Assembly (NCBI GenBank): GCA_033762055.1
Contig: JANRLZ010000235.1
Span: forward strand, 1 to 5,300
DNA length: 5,300 nucleotides
From: M3007 sp033762055
GTDB taxonomy: Bacteria; Bacteroidota; Bacteroidia; Chitinophagales; Saprospiraceae
Reading direction: 5' to 3'
Below are positions 1-5,300 of this stretch, in pieces. The stretch's first letter is position 1; every line of letters starts with the position of its first letter. Both the position numbers and the translations under genes were made by a program. The notes below the pieces were generated by a model. The model did not search any database and was not told the DNA's origin. It saw only the letters and a program-made list of their open reading frames with translations.

Positions 1-851
1 GTCACTACTACACAAAGGCTTCGAAGGTAGGTATAAAACTCCCTTAGTTCTGCCGGAATAATTTGCGATTCATATTTTTTTAGTAATTCAAAAAGCGACT
101 GAATTTCATCCGGAGTCGGTTGAGAATGTGATAATAATTGATGTATTTTGTGATGAATACGAAGAGAAGGTGATTCATTTAATATGGGTTCGGCATAGGA
201 AACCGACTGCTGTATCAAGGACTGGATATAATCAGATGCTTGGAGGTTGGTCGCTTTTTGTTGCAGCAAAAAAAAGTTAAGATGACTCAGGCGGTTGATT
301 TGTGCGTGAATGTCGAGGGCACTCAGCAGATTGGGGATGTTCAAATCCCCTTTAGCCTGGTTATGAACACTCTCCCGATCATGAATGGCTTTTTCCAGCA
401 GAAATTGTTGATAAAAGTACGCAGCATCACGTTGCACCGTATCTGCCTGCAAGCGCTGCAATTTTGACAAGGTGTATTGGTGCCGGGCATCAAGCCCCCG
501 GGTGCGTAAAATTTCCGAGAAATCATAGGTTTGGTAAAATTCGTTTTCTTCGCGGAAATAATGCCGAACTAACAGGTACGAACGAATAAATTTGTGCGCT
601 TCTACCATGACTTTCTCCAGCTTGCCTTCCACAAACTGCTGATTGTCAAAAATTTGACGGTACCAGTCTTCCTTCTCGACGGCGACGGGGTTGTTATTTT
701 TCAGGTAGTCGAGACAAAGTTGAAGCATCGGTCTGACCTGCTTTCTCATTCGGCCGCTGTTAAAAAATGGCAACTGTGTAAAATCGAGCATTTCGCTTTG
801 CTCGTCGGGGCTCATTGCCTGGATCAGCTCCATCAACTGGCTTTGGTGCAT
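1..851 (-). CDS. Large helical protein of unknown function, 3' end beyond the window
   Basis: Reading the minus strand from the ATG at 851-849 gives 283 complete codons with no stop before the window edge, so this is the N-terminal part of a longer protein. The start is the first ATG after an in-frame TAG (minus strand, 896-894); a second ATG six codons in (833) is possible. No signal peptide or membrane segment is seen, so it is probably cytoplasmic. The protein is rich in Leu, Gln, Glu and aromatic residues in a pattern typical of stacked alpha-helices. Its N-terminus carries SPDEQ (residues 14-18), then F24 and LPFFN (27-31), followed by a helix. From memory this resembles a recurring Bacteroidota hypothetical family with an N-terminal 'ExxxFxxFLxSPYFN' signature, whose role I do not know. 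It is divergent from the T9SS cargo genes and separated by 99 bases. The frame is clearly coding; the function is unassigned. Confidence 0.85.
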   Translation of the reverse strand, partial: MHQSQLMELIQAMSPDEQSEMLDFTQLPFFNSGRMRKQVRPMLQLCLDYLKNNNPVAVEKEDWYRQIFDNQQFVEGKLEKVMVEAHKFIRSYLLVRHYFREENEFYQTYDFSEILRTRGLDARHQYTLSKLQRLQADTVQRDAAYFYQQFLLEKAIHDRESVHNQAKGDLNIPNLLSALDIHAQINRLSHLNFFLLQQKATNLQASDYIQSLIQQSVSYAEPILNESPSLRIHHKIHQLLSHSQPTPDEIQSLFELLKKYESQIIPAELREFYTYLRSLCVVV

Positions 852-950
852 CTTTGAGCGGAATTCGTGGTAAAAAGTGTTATGGTTTTTGAACTACGGG
901 TGTTAAAATATTTGCCCTGAAATTTTGGTTCACCAACAAACAACAAGATT
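852..950. promoter_or_regulatory. Divergent intergenic region between the minus-strand gene and the T9SS cargo genes
   Basis: These 99 bases separate the two divergent starts at 851 (minus) and 951 (plus) and must hold the 5' control signals for both, unless those lie within the genes. The sequence is AT-rich. Neither start has a recognisable Shine-Dalgarno sequence: the plus-strand leader is CAACAAGATT before ATG and the minus-strand leader ends CTCAAAG before ATG. This is normal for Bacteroidota. No strong inverted repeat or operator was seen. Confidence 0.6.
888..914 (+). promoter_or_regulatory. Possible Bacteroidota-type promoter for the 951 gene
   Basis: TTTG at 888-891 and AATATTTG at 907-914 resemble the Bacteroidota primary-sigma elements (TTTG/TTG near -33 and TAnnTTTG near -7). 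The second element misses one fixed position (A in place of the first T). The gap is 15 bases, shorter than the usual 17-23, so this is a weak candidate. If real, transcription would begin about 30 bases before the ATG at 951. Confidence 0.25.
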
Positions 951-2111
951 ATGGCAAAGAAACTGAAAATGCTGCTTTTGATCCTATTTTCCCTGAATTT
1001 TACTCAAATTTGGGCCGATGAGACGCGCTTACCCGTCTTGAATTACGCAGATGAATGTACCGCACCGGCGCCGGACAGCCTTCGGGTGGAAGATGCCAAT
1101 GAAGACTATATCCGCCTGGCCTGGATACCTGCCTGGCCGGGAGCCACGCATACGCTGGAGGTGTTACAGGAAACCTCCACAGGGGGCTGGGCTTCACTTT
1201 TCACGGTGTACAACGTAGCCGGTTCCTCTTACGATGTATATGGTTTGAATCACATTGGCACCAAGTACCGCTTTGTACTTGCTACCAATTGCCCTGAAAC
1301 CGGAGATCCGAGCGTTATCACCACACATTTTGATTGGATTGGTCTGATTTTGGATTTGGTAATGGGAGGCAGAACACCGATTAATCCTCAAGTGGTACCG
1401 GAGTGCACGAGTGTGAATTATGAAGAACATGAGTGGGTAGGGTTTAAAATATATGTACCTGGCAGTGTACCTGGAAGTATAGGATATGACTATTTTTTTG
1501 AGTTTGCTGAAGGGTATGAAGACGGAAAAGTGTTTCCCGTAATTATGAGGTCAAGTCCCACTTCATTTATTGTTGCAGGTAATGGCGCCGAGTTATTTCC
1601 CTGGATACCAGAACCAGAAGTGGTACGGATTAATGGAAGCCATGAATTTCACATGTATAGAATAAAAGGTATACCTACTCCCTATCGTTTTGGGAGAATT
1701 GAGGTGCTTTTTGATGGAGTTAATAAAACAGTTAGTATCTGTAAAAATGCAGGGACGTTTTGGGATCCAGTGTTTTATCTCTACACATTAACTGCAACTT
1801 CTGCAACCGGTTTGCAAAGCGCGGATTCTTCATTTAAAGAAAACACGATAAATTCTTTTGAAAAAAAATTCAATGTGTTTTTTTTAGATAAGAGTCTTTA
1901 TATAGACATTGTTGCGGAAAATGGTGAAAAAACTAAAATAAATTCTCAACTAATTAGCATTACCGGTCAAATATTATTTGACTTTAACGCTGAAACTTTT
2001 GAAAATAAAATAAATGTTAGTCTGCCTTCTCTGCCAAATGGCTTGTTTTTCATTAAAACATGCATAGATGGGAAAAATTGCAAGACTAGTAAACTCATTA
2101 ACATTAACTAG
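951..2111 (+). CDS. Secreted fibronectin-III-like protein with divergent T9SS type A sorting tail
   Basis: This 386-residue protein is predicted to be exported by Sec and then by the T9SS. Residues 1-22 form a signal peptide (basic MAKKLK, hydrophobic LLLILFSLNF, likely cleavage after A22). Residues about 36-126 look like a fibronectin type III domain: a CTAP start, the core W58 strand, a G-L-N turn near 98-100 and a TKYRFVLAT strand ending at C114. C36 and C114 could form a disulfide across the domain. Residues about 130-300 are beta-rich and aromatic-rich and I do not recognise them. Residues about 302-386 fit a type A sorting domain: LYIDI, an ISITGQ turn, then LPSLPNGLFFIK and a final TSKLI. 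It lacks the usual PNP motif. The first third is about 58-60% GC while the C-terminal third falls near 25%, so the gene is compositionally mosaic. It lies 9 bases before the next gene and is probably cotranscribed. The exact role, perhaps adhesion or ligand binding, is not shown. Confidence 0.85.
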   Translation: MAKKLKMLLLILFSLNFTQIWADETRLPVLNYADECTAPAPDSLRVEDANEDYIRLAWIPAWPGATHTLEVLQETSTGGWASLFTVYNVAGSSYDVYGLNHIGTKYRFVLATNCPETGDPSVITTHFDWIGLILDLVMGGRTPINPQVVPECTSVNYEEHEWVGFKIYVPGSVPGSIGYDYFFEFAEGYEDGKVFPVIMRSSPTSFIVAGNGAELFPWIPEPEVVRINGSHEFHMYRIKGIPTPYRFGRIEVLFDGVNKTVSICKNAGTFWDPVFYLYTLTATSATGLQSADSSFKENTINSFEKKFNVFFLDKSLYIDIVAENGEKTKINSQLISITGQILFDFNAETFENKINVSLPSLPNGLFFIKTCIDGKNCKTSKLININ

Positions 2112-3420
2112 GATTCAAAAATGAATTATACATCAATGCTGAAAATAAAATTTTGCAAAAATGCATTTTTTCTTCTTTTTTTTGCTTCATTATCTGTTTA
2201 CTGCAAGGCTCAACCTTTAGTTCAATGGCAAAAATGCCTTGGCGGCAGTCTTTTCGAGTTCCCCTATTCGATACAAACTACTCCAGACAAAGGTTATATC
2301 ATTTGCGGTGCAGCCTACTCCAACAATGGGGATGTAATTGGCTCTTATGGAGGTGGGGACTTCTGGGTCGTCAAACTCGATTCTAACGGTGTACTACAAT
2401 GGCAAAAGCCTTTGGGTGGAAGTGCAACAGAAACCGCAAACGATATTCAAATTGCCAGTGATGGCGGCTATATAATTGCTGGCGTTACTACTTCTTCTAA
2501 TGGATTAGTTACCGATTTTCATGGAGAAAGGGATTTTTGGGTGGTGAAATTAAATTCGCAAGGAGATCTTGATTGGCAAAAAGCCCTGGGTGGTAGCAAT
2601 GATGAAGATGCAACATCTGTGACAGAGACAAATGACGGCGGATTTTTGGTTGCAGGTCATACTTTTTCCAAAGATGGCAATGCACAATCTACCGGTTTTG
2701 AATTATTTGACATTTGGGTGGTCAAGTTGGACAACACTGGAAATTTGTTATGGGAAAAACGCTACGGTGGCAATAGTGAAGAAACTGCTTGTTGTATCCG
2801 AAAGGCAAAATCAGGTGGTTATTTTCTTGCAGGGGGGACTTTTTCAAATGATGGAAATGTGTCAGGAAATCACGGTAATGAAGACTTCTGGGTTCTAAAA
2901 TTAAATGATGAAGGAAACATTATTTGGCAACAAACTATGGGCGGTGCCGGTGTTGAGGCTGTGCAATCATTATTTGCAACGACTGATGGCGGTTGCGTTG
3001 TAATAGGAACTAGTGGTTCTATTAATTCAGGTCAAGTAATAGGCCATCATGGAATGTTTGATGCCTGGGTAGTAAAGTTGAGTAGTAATGGTGAGATTGA
3101 ATGGCAAAAACCTTTTGGAGGGTCAAATTCGGATTATGGGTCATCAATAATTGAGACCAGCGGTAGTGGATATGTTTTTATGGGTAATACACTATCAACT
3201 AATGGCGATGCAGTTGGACATGATGGTAGTTTTGATGTTTGGATTGTCCGAATAGACTCAGTTGGTACACTTTTATGGCAACAAAATTATGGAGGTAGCG
3301 ATTTTGAAGGAAGCGGAGGCATAGTACAACCCGAAGATCAATCCTTCGTCTTTTGTGCTGATACACGCTCCAACGATGGCGACGTTTCGGGCAATCATAG
3401 TAATAACGAAGATTTCTGGA
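1320..3420. other. AT-rich compositional block spanning two genes
   Basis: Hand counts of 60-base lines show a clear drop in GC. 1021-1080 has 36/60 GC, 1081-1140 has 35/60 and 1141-1200 has 35/60. Inside the block 1861-1920 has 14/60, 1921-1980 has 15/60, 2161-2220 has 19/60, 3001-3060 has 21/60 and 3121-3180 has 23/60. It then climbs through 25-27/60 (3241-3420) to 38/60 at 3421-3540. The change is gradual on the left (about 1320-1450) and sharper on the right (about 3420). The block covers the C-terminal two thirds of the first cargo gene and the whole propeller part of the second, but not that gene's sorting tail. No flanking repeats or integrase were seen. Boundaries are approximate. Confidence 0.7.
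1854..2108 (+). other. Divergent T9SS type A sorting domain of the 951 gene
   Basis: Residues about 302-386 of the product follow the usual layout of the Por-secretion C-terminal domain: a short strand (LYIDI), a turn with ITGQ, a strand, then a SLPNGLFFIK strand and a terminal strand after a CIDGKN turn. In T9SS cargo this folded tail directs passage through the outer membrane and is normally removed by the sortase PorU, often with attachment to A-LPS. The PNP-like opening motif is not present (it reads VFFLDKSLYI), so the call rests on the middle and end of the domain. The coding sequence here is only about a quarter GC. Confidence 0.65.
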
Positions 3421-3707
3421 TCGTCAAACTCTCTCCCGAATCATCGGCCACGACCGAAACAAGCCCCCGGCCACTGGGCGTTTGGCCCAATCCTGCAACC
3501 GGACCGGTTCGTATCAGTACCGGCGAAAGCGCCGGCACGCTGGAGTTGGCGCTCAGCGATTGCACCGGCAAAAACATCCTCCGGCTGCGCATGGAAAACA
3601 ACGCCACGACCAACCTTGGCGCCCTGCCCGACGGACTCTATTTCCTCCAGGCCACCGACGCATCCGGACGGCGGTGGTTGGGGAAGCTGATCAAACAAAG
3701 GGAATAA
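2121..3707 (+). CDS. Secreted seven-repeat beta-propeller-like protein with T9SS type A sorting domain
   Basis: This 528-residue protein is a predicted T9SS cargo. Residues 1-30 form a signal peptide (hydrophobic FFLLFFASLSV, likely cleavage A30/Q31); VYC at 26-28 is not a lipobox, since Tyr precedes the Cys. Residues about 32-440 are seven repeats of 58/59 residues. Each has a WQK-x-x-GGS motif (W36, 94, 152, 211, 269, 328, 386), a DGGY-like strand followed by an AG turn, a SNDGDVSGNHG-like loop and a DFWVVKL strand (W82, 140, 199, 257, 316, 374, 433). Seven copies of a four-strand-sized unit point to a seven-bladed beta-propeller, as in many Bacteroidota surface proteins. Residues about 449-528 are a type A sorting domain (VWPNPATGPVRI, LPDGLYFLQ, final LGKLIK). 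A start at M6 (2136) is also plausible and would still keep the signal peptide. No Shine-Dalgarno sequence is seen; the leader is ATTCAAAA. Ligand and function are unknown. Confidence 0.92.
   Translation: MNYTSMLKIKFCKNAFFLLFFASLSVYCKAQPLVQWQKCLGGSLFEFPYSIQTTPDKGYIICGAAYSNNGDVIGSYGGGDFWVVKLDSNGVLQWQKPLGGSATETANDIQIASDGGYIIAGVTTSSNGLVTDFHGERDFWVVKLNSQGDLDWQKALGGSNDEDATSVTETNDGGFLVAGHTFSKDGNAQSTGFELFDIWVVKLDNTGNLLWEKRYGGNSEETACCIRKAKSGGYFLAGGTFSNDGNVSGNHGNEDFWVLKLNDEGNIIWQQTMGGAGVEAVQSLFATTDGGCVVIGTSGSINSGQVIGHHGMFDAWVVKLSSNGEIEWQKPFGGSNSDYGSSIIETSGSGYVFMGNTLSTNGDAVGHDGSFDVWIVRIDSVGTLLWQQNYGGSDFEGSGGIVQPEDQSFVFCADTRSNDGDVSGNHSNNEDFWIVKLSPESSATTETSPRPLGVWPNPATGPVRISTGESAGTLELALSDCTGKNILRLRMENNATTNLGALPDGLYFLQATDASGRRWLGKLIKQRE
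2214..3440 (+). repeat. Seven tandem protein repeats (predicted propeller blades)
   Basis: The unit is 58 or 59 codons, marked by two landmark tryptophans per unit. Distances between successive WQK tryptophans are 58, 58, 59, 58, 59 and 58 residues; between successive FWVVKL tryptophans they are 58, 59, 58, 59, 58 and 59. All seven blades keep the GG after the first motif and the hydrophobic W-x-V-K/R-L/I strand. The repeats are diverged at DNA level, so this is an old protein repeat, not a recent DNA tandem expansion. Blades 4 and 7 share a nearly identical loop (SNDGN/DVSGNH) but use different codons. Confidence 0.9.
3465..3704 (+). other. T9SS type A sorting domain of the 2121 gene
   Basis: Residues about 449-528 begin with a Ser/Thr/Pro-rich linker and the typical PNPATGPV opening, then LELALSDCTGKNI, then LGALPDGLYFLQ and the terminal LGKLIK strand. 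This is a textbook type A sorting tail. Its DNA is about 57-63% GC (34/60 at 3541-3600, 38/60 at 3481-3540), unlike the AT-rich propeller immediately before it. Confidence 0.88.
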
Positions 3708-3746
3708 TTTGCCCGCTTATGAAATGCGCCATTTTATCATTCAAAA
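3708..3746 (+). other. Short spacer between the two propeller genes
   Basis: These 39 bases join the stop at 3705-3707 to the proposed ATG at 3747. They contain a weak 5-base inverted repeat (AAATG-CGC-CATTT, 3722-3734) with no following T run, so it is not called a terminator. The leader before the ATG is A-rich (ATTCAAAA), the same last eight bases as those before the ATG at 2121, which supports 3747 as the real start and suggests a shared translation-start style. The spacer is short enough for readthrough transcription. Confidence 0.5.
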
Positions 3747-3815
3747 ATGAAAAAAATAGTCCTCTCGTTATGCTTGATATTTACAAGCTTCGCAGCCAGT
3801 TCTCAAAACTACTGG

Positions 3816-3824
3816 AGTAACGTT
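3816..3824 (+). other. Frameshift 1: one base apparently missing after the signal peptide
   Basis: The signal-peptide frame reads TAC TGG AGT AAC and then runs into a TAA about 12 codons later (3855-3857). The next frame, starting CGT at 3821, reads RFDFDQGNDYG and stays open to 5227, but has a TAA at 3818-3820 just upstream. Restoring one C (AAC CGT in place of AACGT) gives an uninterrupted NYWSNRFDFDQGNDYG. The site is not a slippery heptamer, so programmed frameshifting is unlikely. Confidence 0.8.
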
Positions 3825-4948
3825 TTGATTTTGACCAGGGTAATGACTATGGTATAAATGTCATCACATTAAACGATGGCCTGCTTGTACATGTCAATGC
3901 TTTTTGCCAACAAAATACCCGCGATTGTTTCGGATTGATCAAATTTGACCTGGAGGGCAACCGTTTGTGGACCCGGGTGATATATGACACCCTGGAAATA
4001 AATTTTTTTACTTCAATGGTTGTTAAAGCCGATACCATCTACATCAATGCCAATTATCGCGGCGTAAGCGGGCTGGAATACACGGTTTTGAAATTTGATT
4101 TGCAGGGCAACTACCGCGACCGTTTTGACTATTGGCATCCCGGCCTTGAAAATTTTCATTCGGCACGTAATTTACAGACCCACCAGGATCGGTTTTTTGT
4201 CCATGGCACTTACAAAGACACCACTACGCTCAGAATCCGGGATAATGTATGGGTGTATGATGCAGAATGGAACAAACTTTGGGAAACCAACGTCCCCAAC
4301 AATGGGTACCCCCGATTGTCCTATTCCAACTCTGCGGCTACCGACGACGGCGGACTGGCCGTGATTTACGCTTCCTTCAAAATTCCGGGATACCGAACGG
4401 TGGCCACCATCGAAAAATACGATGCAGAAGGGCAGTTGGAGTGGCGGAGTACCCTGCCTTATGAATTTGACATTGATAGAGATTTCGTCAACATCGCCCA
4501 ACATCCCGATGGCGGCTACATGGGGGTCTGGAAGGTTGATACTTTTGGCGGATTTCATTATAGAAGTCCAGACCTCATTTTCAAACTTGACGCAGACGGC
4601 CAGTTGGTTTGGGAAAGGATCTACTATGAGCAAATTAATAATTTTTACGACATTTTTGTCACGCAAAACGGCGATCTGGTAGGTTGTGGTGTTACAGAGG
4701 ACTCTCCTTTTGATACAATTACAGAGCCTGATTTTATTGCCGGCTACATAGCCCGGTTCAATGCAGACGGCGAGCGTTTGTGGGAGCGCCGGATTATTGA
4801 AAAAAGAGCGGATACCTGGTTTTGCGAACTGTATGGCGGGGTGGAAATGCCCAACGGCGATTTGGTATTTACGGGAAGTATAGACGACACCACGTTTTTC
4901 CCCGATCCTTATCCGCAAAATGTCTGGCTCCTTCGGGTGGACGGAAAT
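3821..4948 (+). repeat. Seven degenerate protein repeats of the broken propeller gene
   Basis: Within reconstructed residues 26-401, a strand pair recurs seven times: a D/N-G strand (TLNDGLLVHV, VVKADTIYIN, QTHQDRFFVH, ATDDGGLAVI, QHPDGGYMGV, VTQNGDLVGC, EMPNGDLVFT), each followed by a strand near FDxxGxxLW. Spacing between the second motifs is about 50, 54, 54, 56, 57 and 60 residues, less regular than in the neighbour at 2121. The motif set differs too (FDxxGxxLWxR here; FWVVKL and WQKxxGGS there), so this is not a recent duplication of that gene. Confidence 0.75.
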
Positions 4949-4953
4949 GTTGC
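4943..4953 (+). other. Frameshift 2: one base apparently missing before the sorting tail
   Basis: The body frame reads VWLLRVDGN (last codon AAT, 4946-4948) and then becomes Arg/Pro/Cys-rich low-sense sequence. The next frame reads from TGC at 4951 as CLLPDCPTNQILL and on into the sorting domain. Adding one G (AATGGTTGC in place of AATGTTGC) gives RVDGNGCLLPDC, which matches the 'D-x-x-GCLxPxC' end commonly seen before the sorting domain of such proteins (recalled family pattern). Confidence 0.8.
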
Positions 4954-5034
4954 CTCCTGCCCGACTGCCCGACCAACCAGATTTTATTGTCGTCCGAAGC
5001 GCCGAGGGCGGAGCGGGACAGCGCCATTTTCCGG

Positions 5035-5274
5035 ATATTTCCCTTACCGTTCAACGAGCGACTGCTGCTGGGTGCCGAACTGGGGCAAGTTATTCCGGCA
5101 GGCGAGTACCGGGCAACCCTTTACGACAGCGAGGGACAGACCATCTTCAACCAAAGTTTCAACCCGCATCGTTTGCAGGATTTTGACACTGCCCGATTGC
5201 CTTCCGGGTTTTACACCCTGCTGGTGAGCCGCGACGGCAAGCCCGTGCAGGCGTTGAAAGCCGTGAAAGGGCGT
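5035..5274 (+). other. T9SS type A sorting domain of the broken propeller gene
   Basis: In the third frame, reconstructed residues about 431-510 give IFPLPFNERLLL, then EYRATLYDSEGQTIFNQSF, then ARLPSGFYTLLVS and the terminal ALKAVKGR. This has the order of a type A sorting domain. The usual PNP opening is PLP here. The domain keeps full sense despite being disconnected from the body frame by the second frameshift, which argues that the break is recent or an artefact. Confidence 0.8.
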
Positions 5275-5283
5275 TAGTTGGCG

Positions 5284-5299
5284 CCGCATCCCCGCATCC
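5284..5299. repeat. Two-copy 8-base tandem repeat at the right edge
   Basis: CCGCATCC occurs twice in direct succession (5284-5291 and 5292-5299) just after the stop at 5277, then the window ends. It could be the start of a longer intergenic tandem array or chance in GC-rich sequence. Confidence 0.4.
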
Positions 5300-5300
5300 G

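Larger units (their letters stand above)
3747..5277 (+). pseudogene. Frameshifted secreted seven-repeat propeller-like protein with T9SS type A sorting domain
   Basis: Three frames together encode one protein. Frame A (3747-3818) gives the signal peptide: KK, hydrophobic IVLSLCLIFTSFA, then SSQNYWS. Frame B (3821 to about 4948) carries the body, and frame C (about 4951 to the TAG at 5275-5277) carries the tail. Adding one base near 3821 and one near 4949 joins them into 510 residues (1531 + 2 = 1533 bases, exactly 511 codons). The body has seven units of about 50-60 residues, each with an NDG/DGG-type strand (for example residues 41-53, 198-211, 252-262) and a strand ending FDxxGxxLW (64-75, 168-179, 222-233, 278-289, 335-346), pointing to a seven-bladed propeller. 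The tail has FPLPFNERLLL, LYDSEGQTI and LPSGFYTLLVS, a type A sorting domain. As written, the central frame ends at 5227 with an out-of-frame tail and no sorting signal; a gene caller might start it at the TTG at 3935. Either a recent pseudogene or two base-call errors; there is no other internal stop. Confidence 0.85.

Noticed and set aside
240..857. Two plus-strand open frames in the first 850 bases
   Set aside because: Both are shadows of the continuous minus-strand frame; they lack recognisable protein features.
2201..2212. Lipoprotein signal (Cys28) in the 2121 product
   Set aside because: The residues before Cys are S-V-Y, which do not fit a lipobox, and KA/Q two residues later fits ordinary signal cleavage.
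3395..3698. Overlapping small frames on both strands across the sorting tail of the 2121 gene
   Set aside because: High GC leaves many frames open by chance; the plus frame with the sorting domain explains the sequence.
3722..3734. Small inverted repeat as a terminator between the propeller genes
   Set aside because: Only a 5-base AT-rich stem with a 3-base loop and no T run; too weak.
3719..3820. Alternative start ATG at 3719 in the same frame as the propeller body
   Set aside because: It gives a charged, non-signal N-terminus and ends at the TAA 3818-3820 before reaching the body; the 3747 frame gives a proper signal peptide.
3816..3830. Programmed ribosomal frameshifting at the first break
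   Set aside because: No slippery heptamer or obvious downstream structure, and a second break of the same kind occurs later; missing bases are simpler.
4172..4918. Long minus-strand open frame opposite the broken propeller gene
   Set aside because: It mirrors the plus-strand coding frame, shows no domain or signal, and the plus strand has clear repeated protein motifs.
1..5300. CRISPR array, tRNA/rRNA genes, insertion sequences, toxin-antitoxin or phage genes
   Set aside because: Looked for on both strands; no spaced repeats, tRNA-like cloverleaf, transposase motifs or related genes were seen.

Overview
The window looks like a piece of a Bacteroidota chromosome, most likely a Saprospiria-type bacterium. 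Three consecutive plus-strand genes encode proteins with an N-terminal export signal and a C-terminal type IX secretion (T9SS) type A sorting domain, which is a hallmark of this phylum. Starts follow A-rich leaders rather than Shine-Dalgarno sequences, also typical. The lineage below phylum is an inference from protein style, not something proven here.

Layout. Positions 1-851 (minus strand) hold the first 283 codons of a large helical protein of unknown function that runs off the left edge. Positions 852-950 are a short divergent intergenic region. Three tandem plus-strand genes follow. At 951-2111 is a secreted protein with a fibronectin-III-like domain, an unrecognised middle region and a divergent sorting tail. 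At 2121-3707 is a secreted protein made of seven very regular 58/59-residue repeats, predicted to be a seven-bladed beta-propeller, plus a clear sorting tail. At 3747-5277 is a second, different seven-repeat propeller-like protein with a sorting tail, whose reading frame is broken at two places by what look like single missing bases. The spacers are 9 and 39 bases with no convincing terminator, so the three genes may be one transcript. The last 23 bases hold two copies of an 8-base repeat at the window edge.

How the genes fit together. All three plus-strand products are predicted to cross the inner membrane by Sec and the outer membrane by the T9SS, ending on the cell surface or outside. Their architecture (Fn3, beta-propellers) suits binding or adhesion; no catalytic motif was seen, so no enzymatic role is claimed. 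The minus-strand gene has no visible functional link to them.

Most notable points: (1) two compensable frameshifts in the third plus-strand gene, of the same size and direction, whose repair gives a continuous 510-residue protein; (2) a strongly AT-rich block, about 1.3-3.4 kb, that starts inside one gene and ends inside the next, with GC-richer sequence on both sides. I did not find a convincing new defence, mobile or RNA system here.
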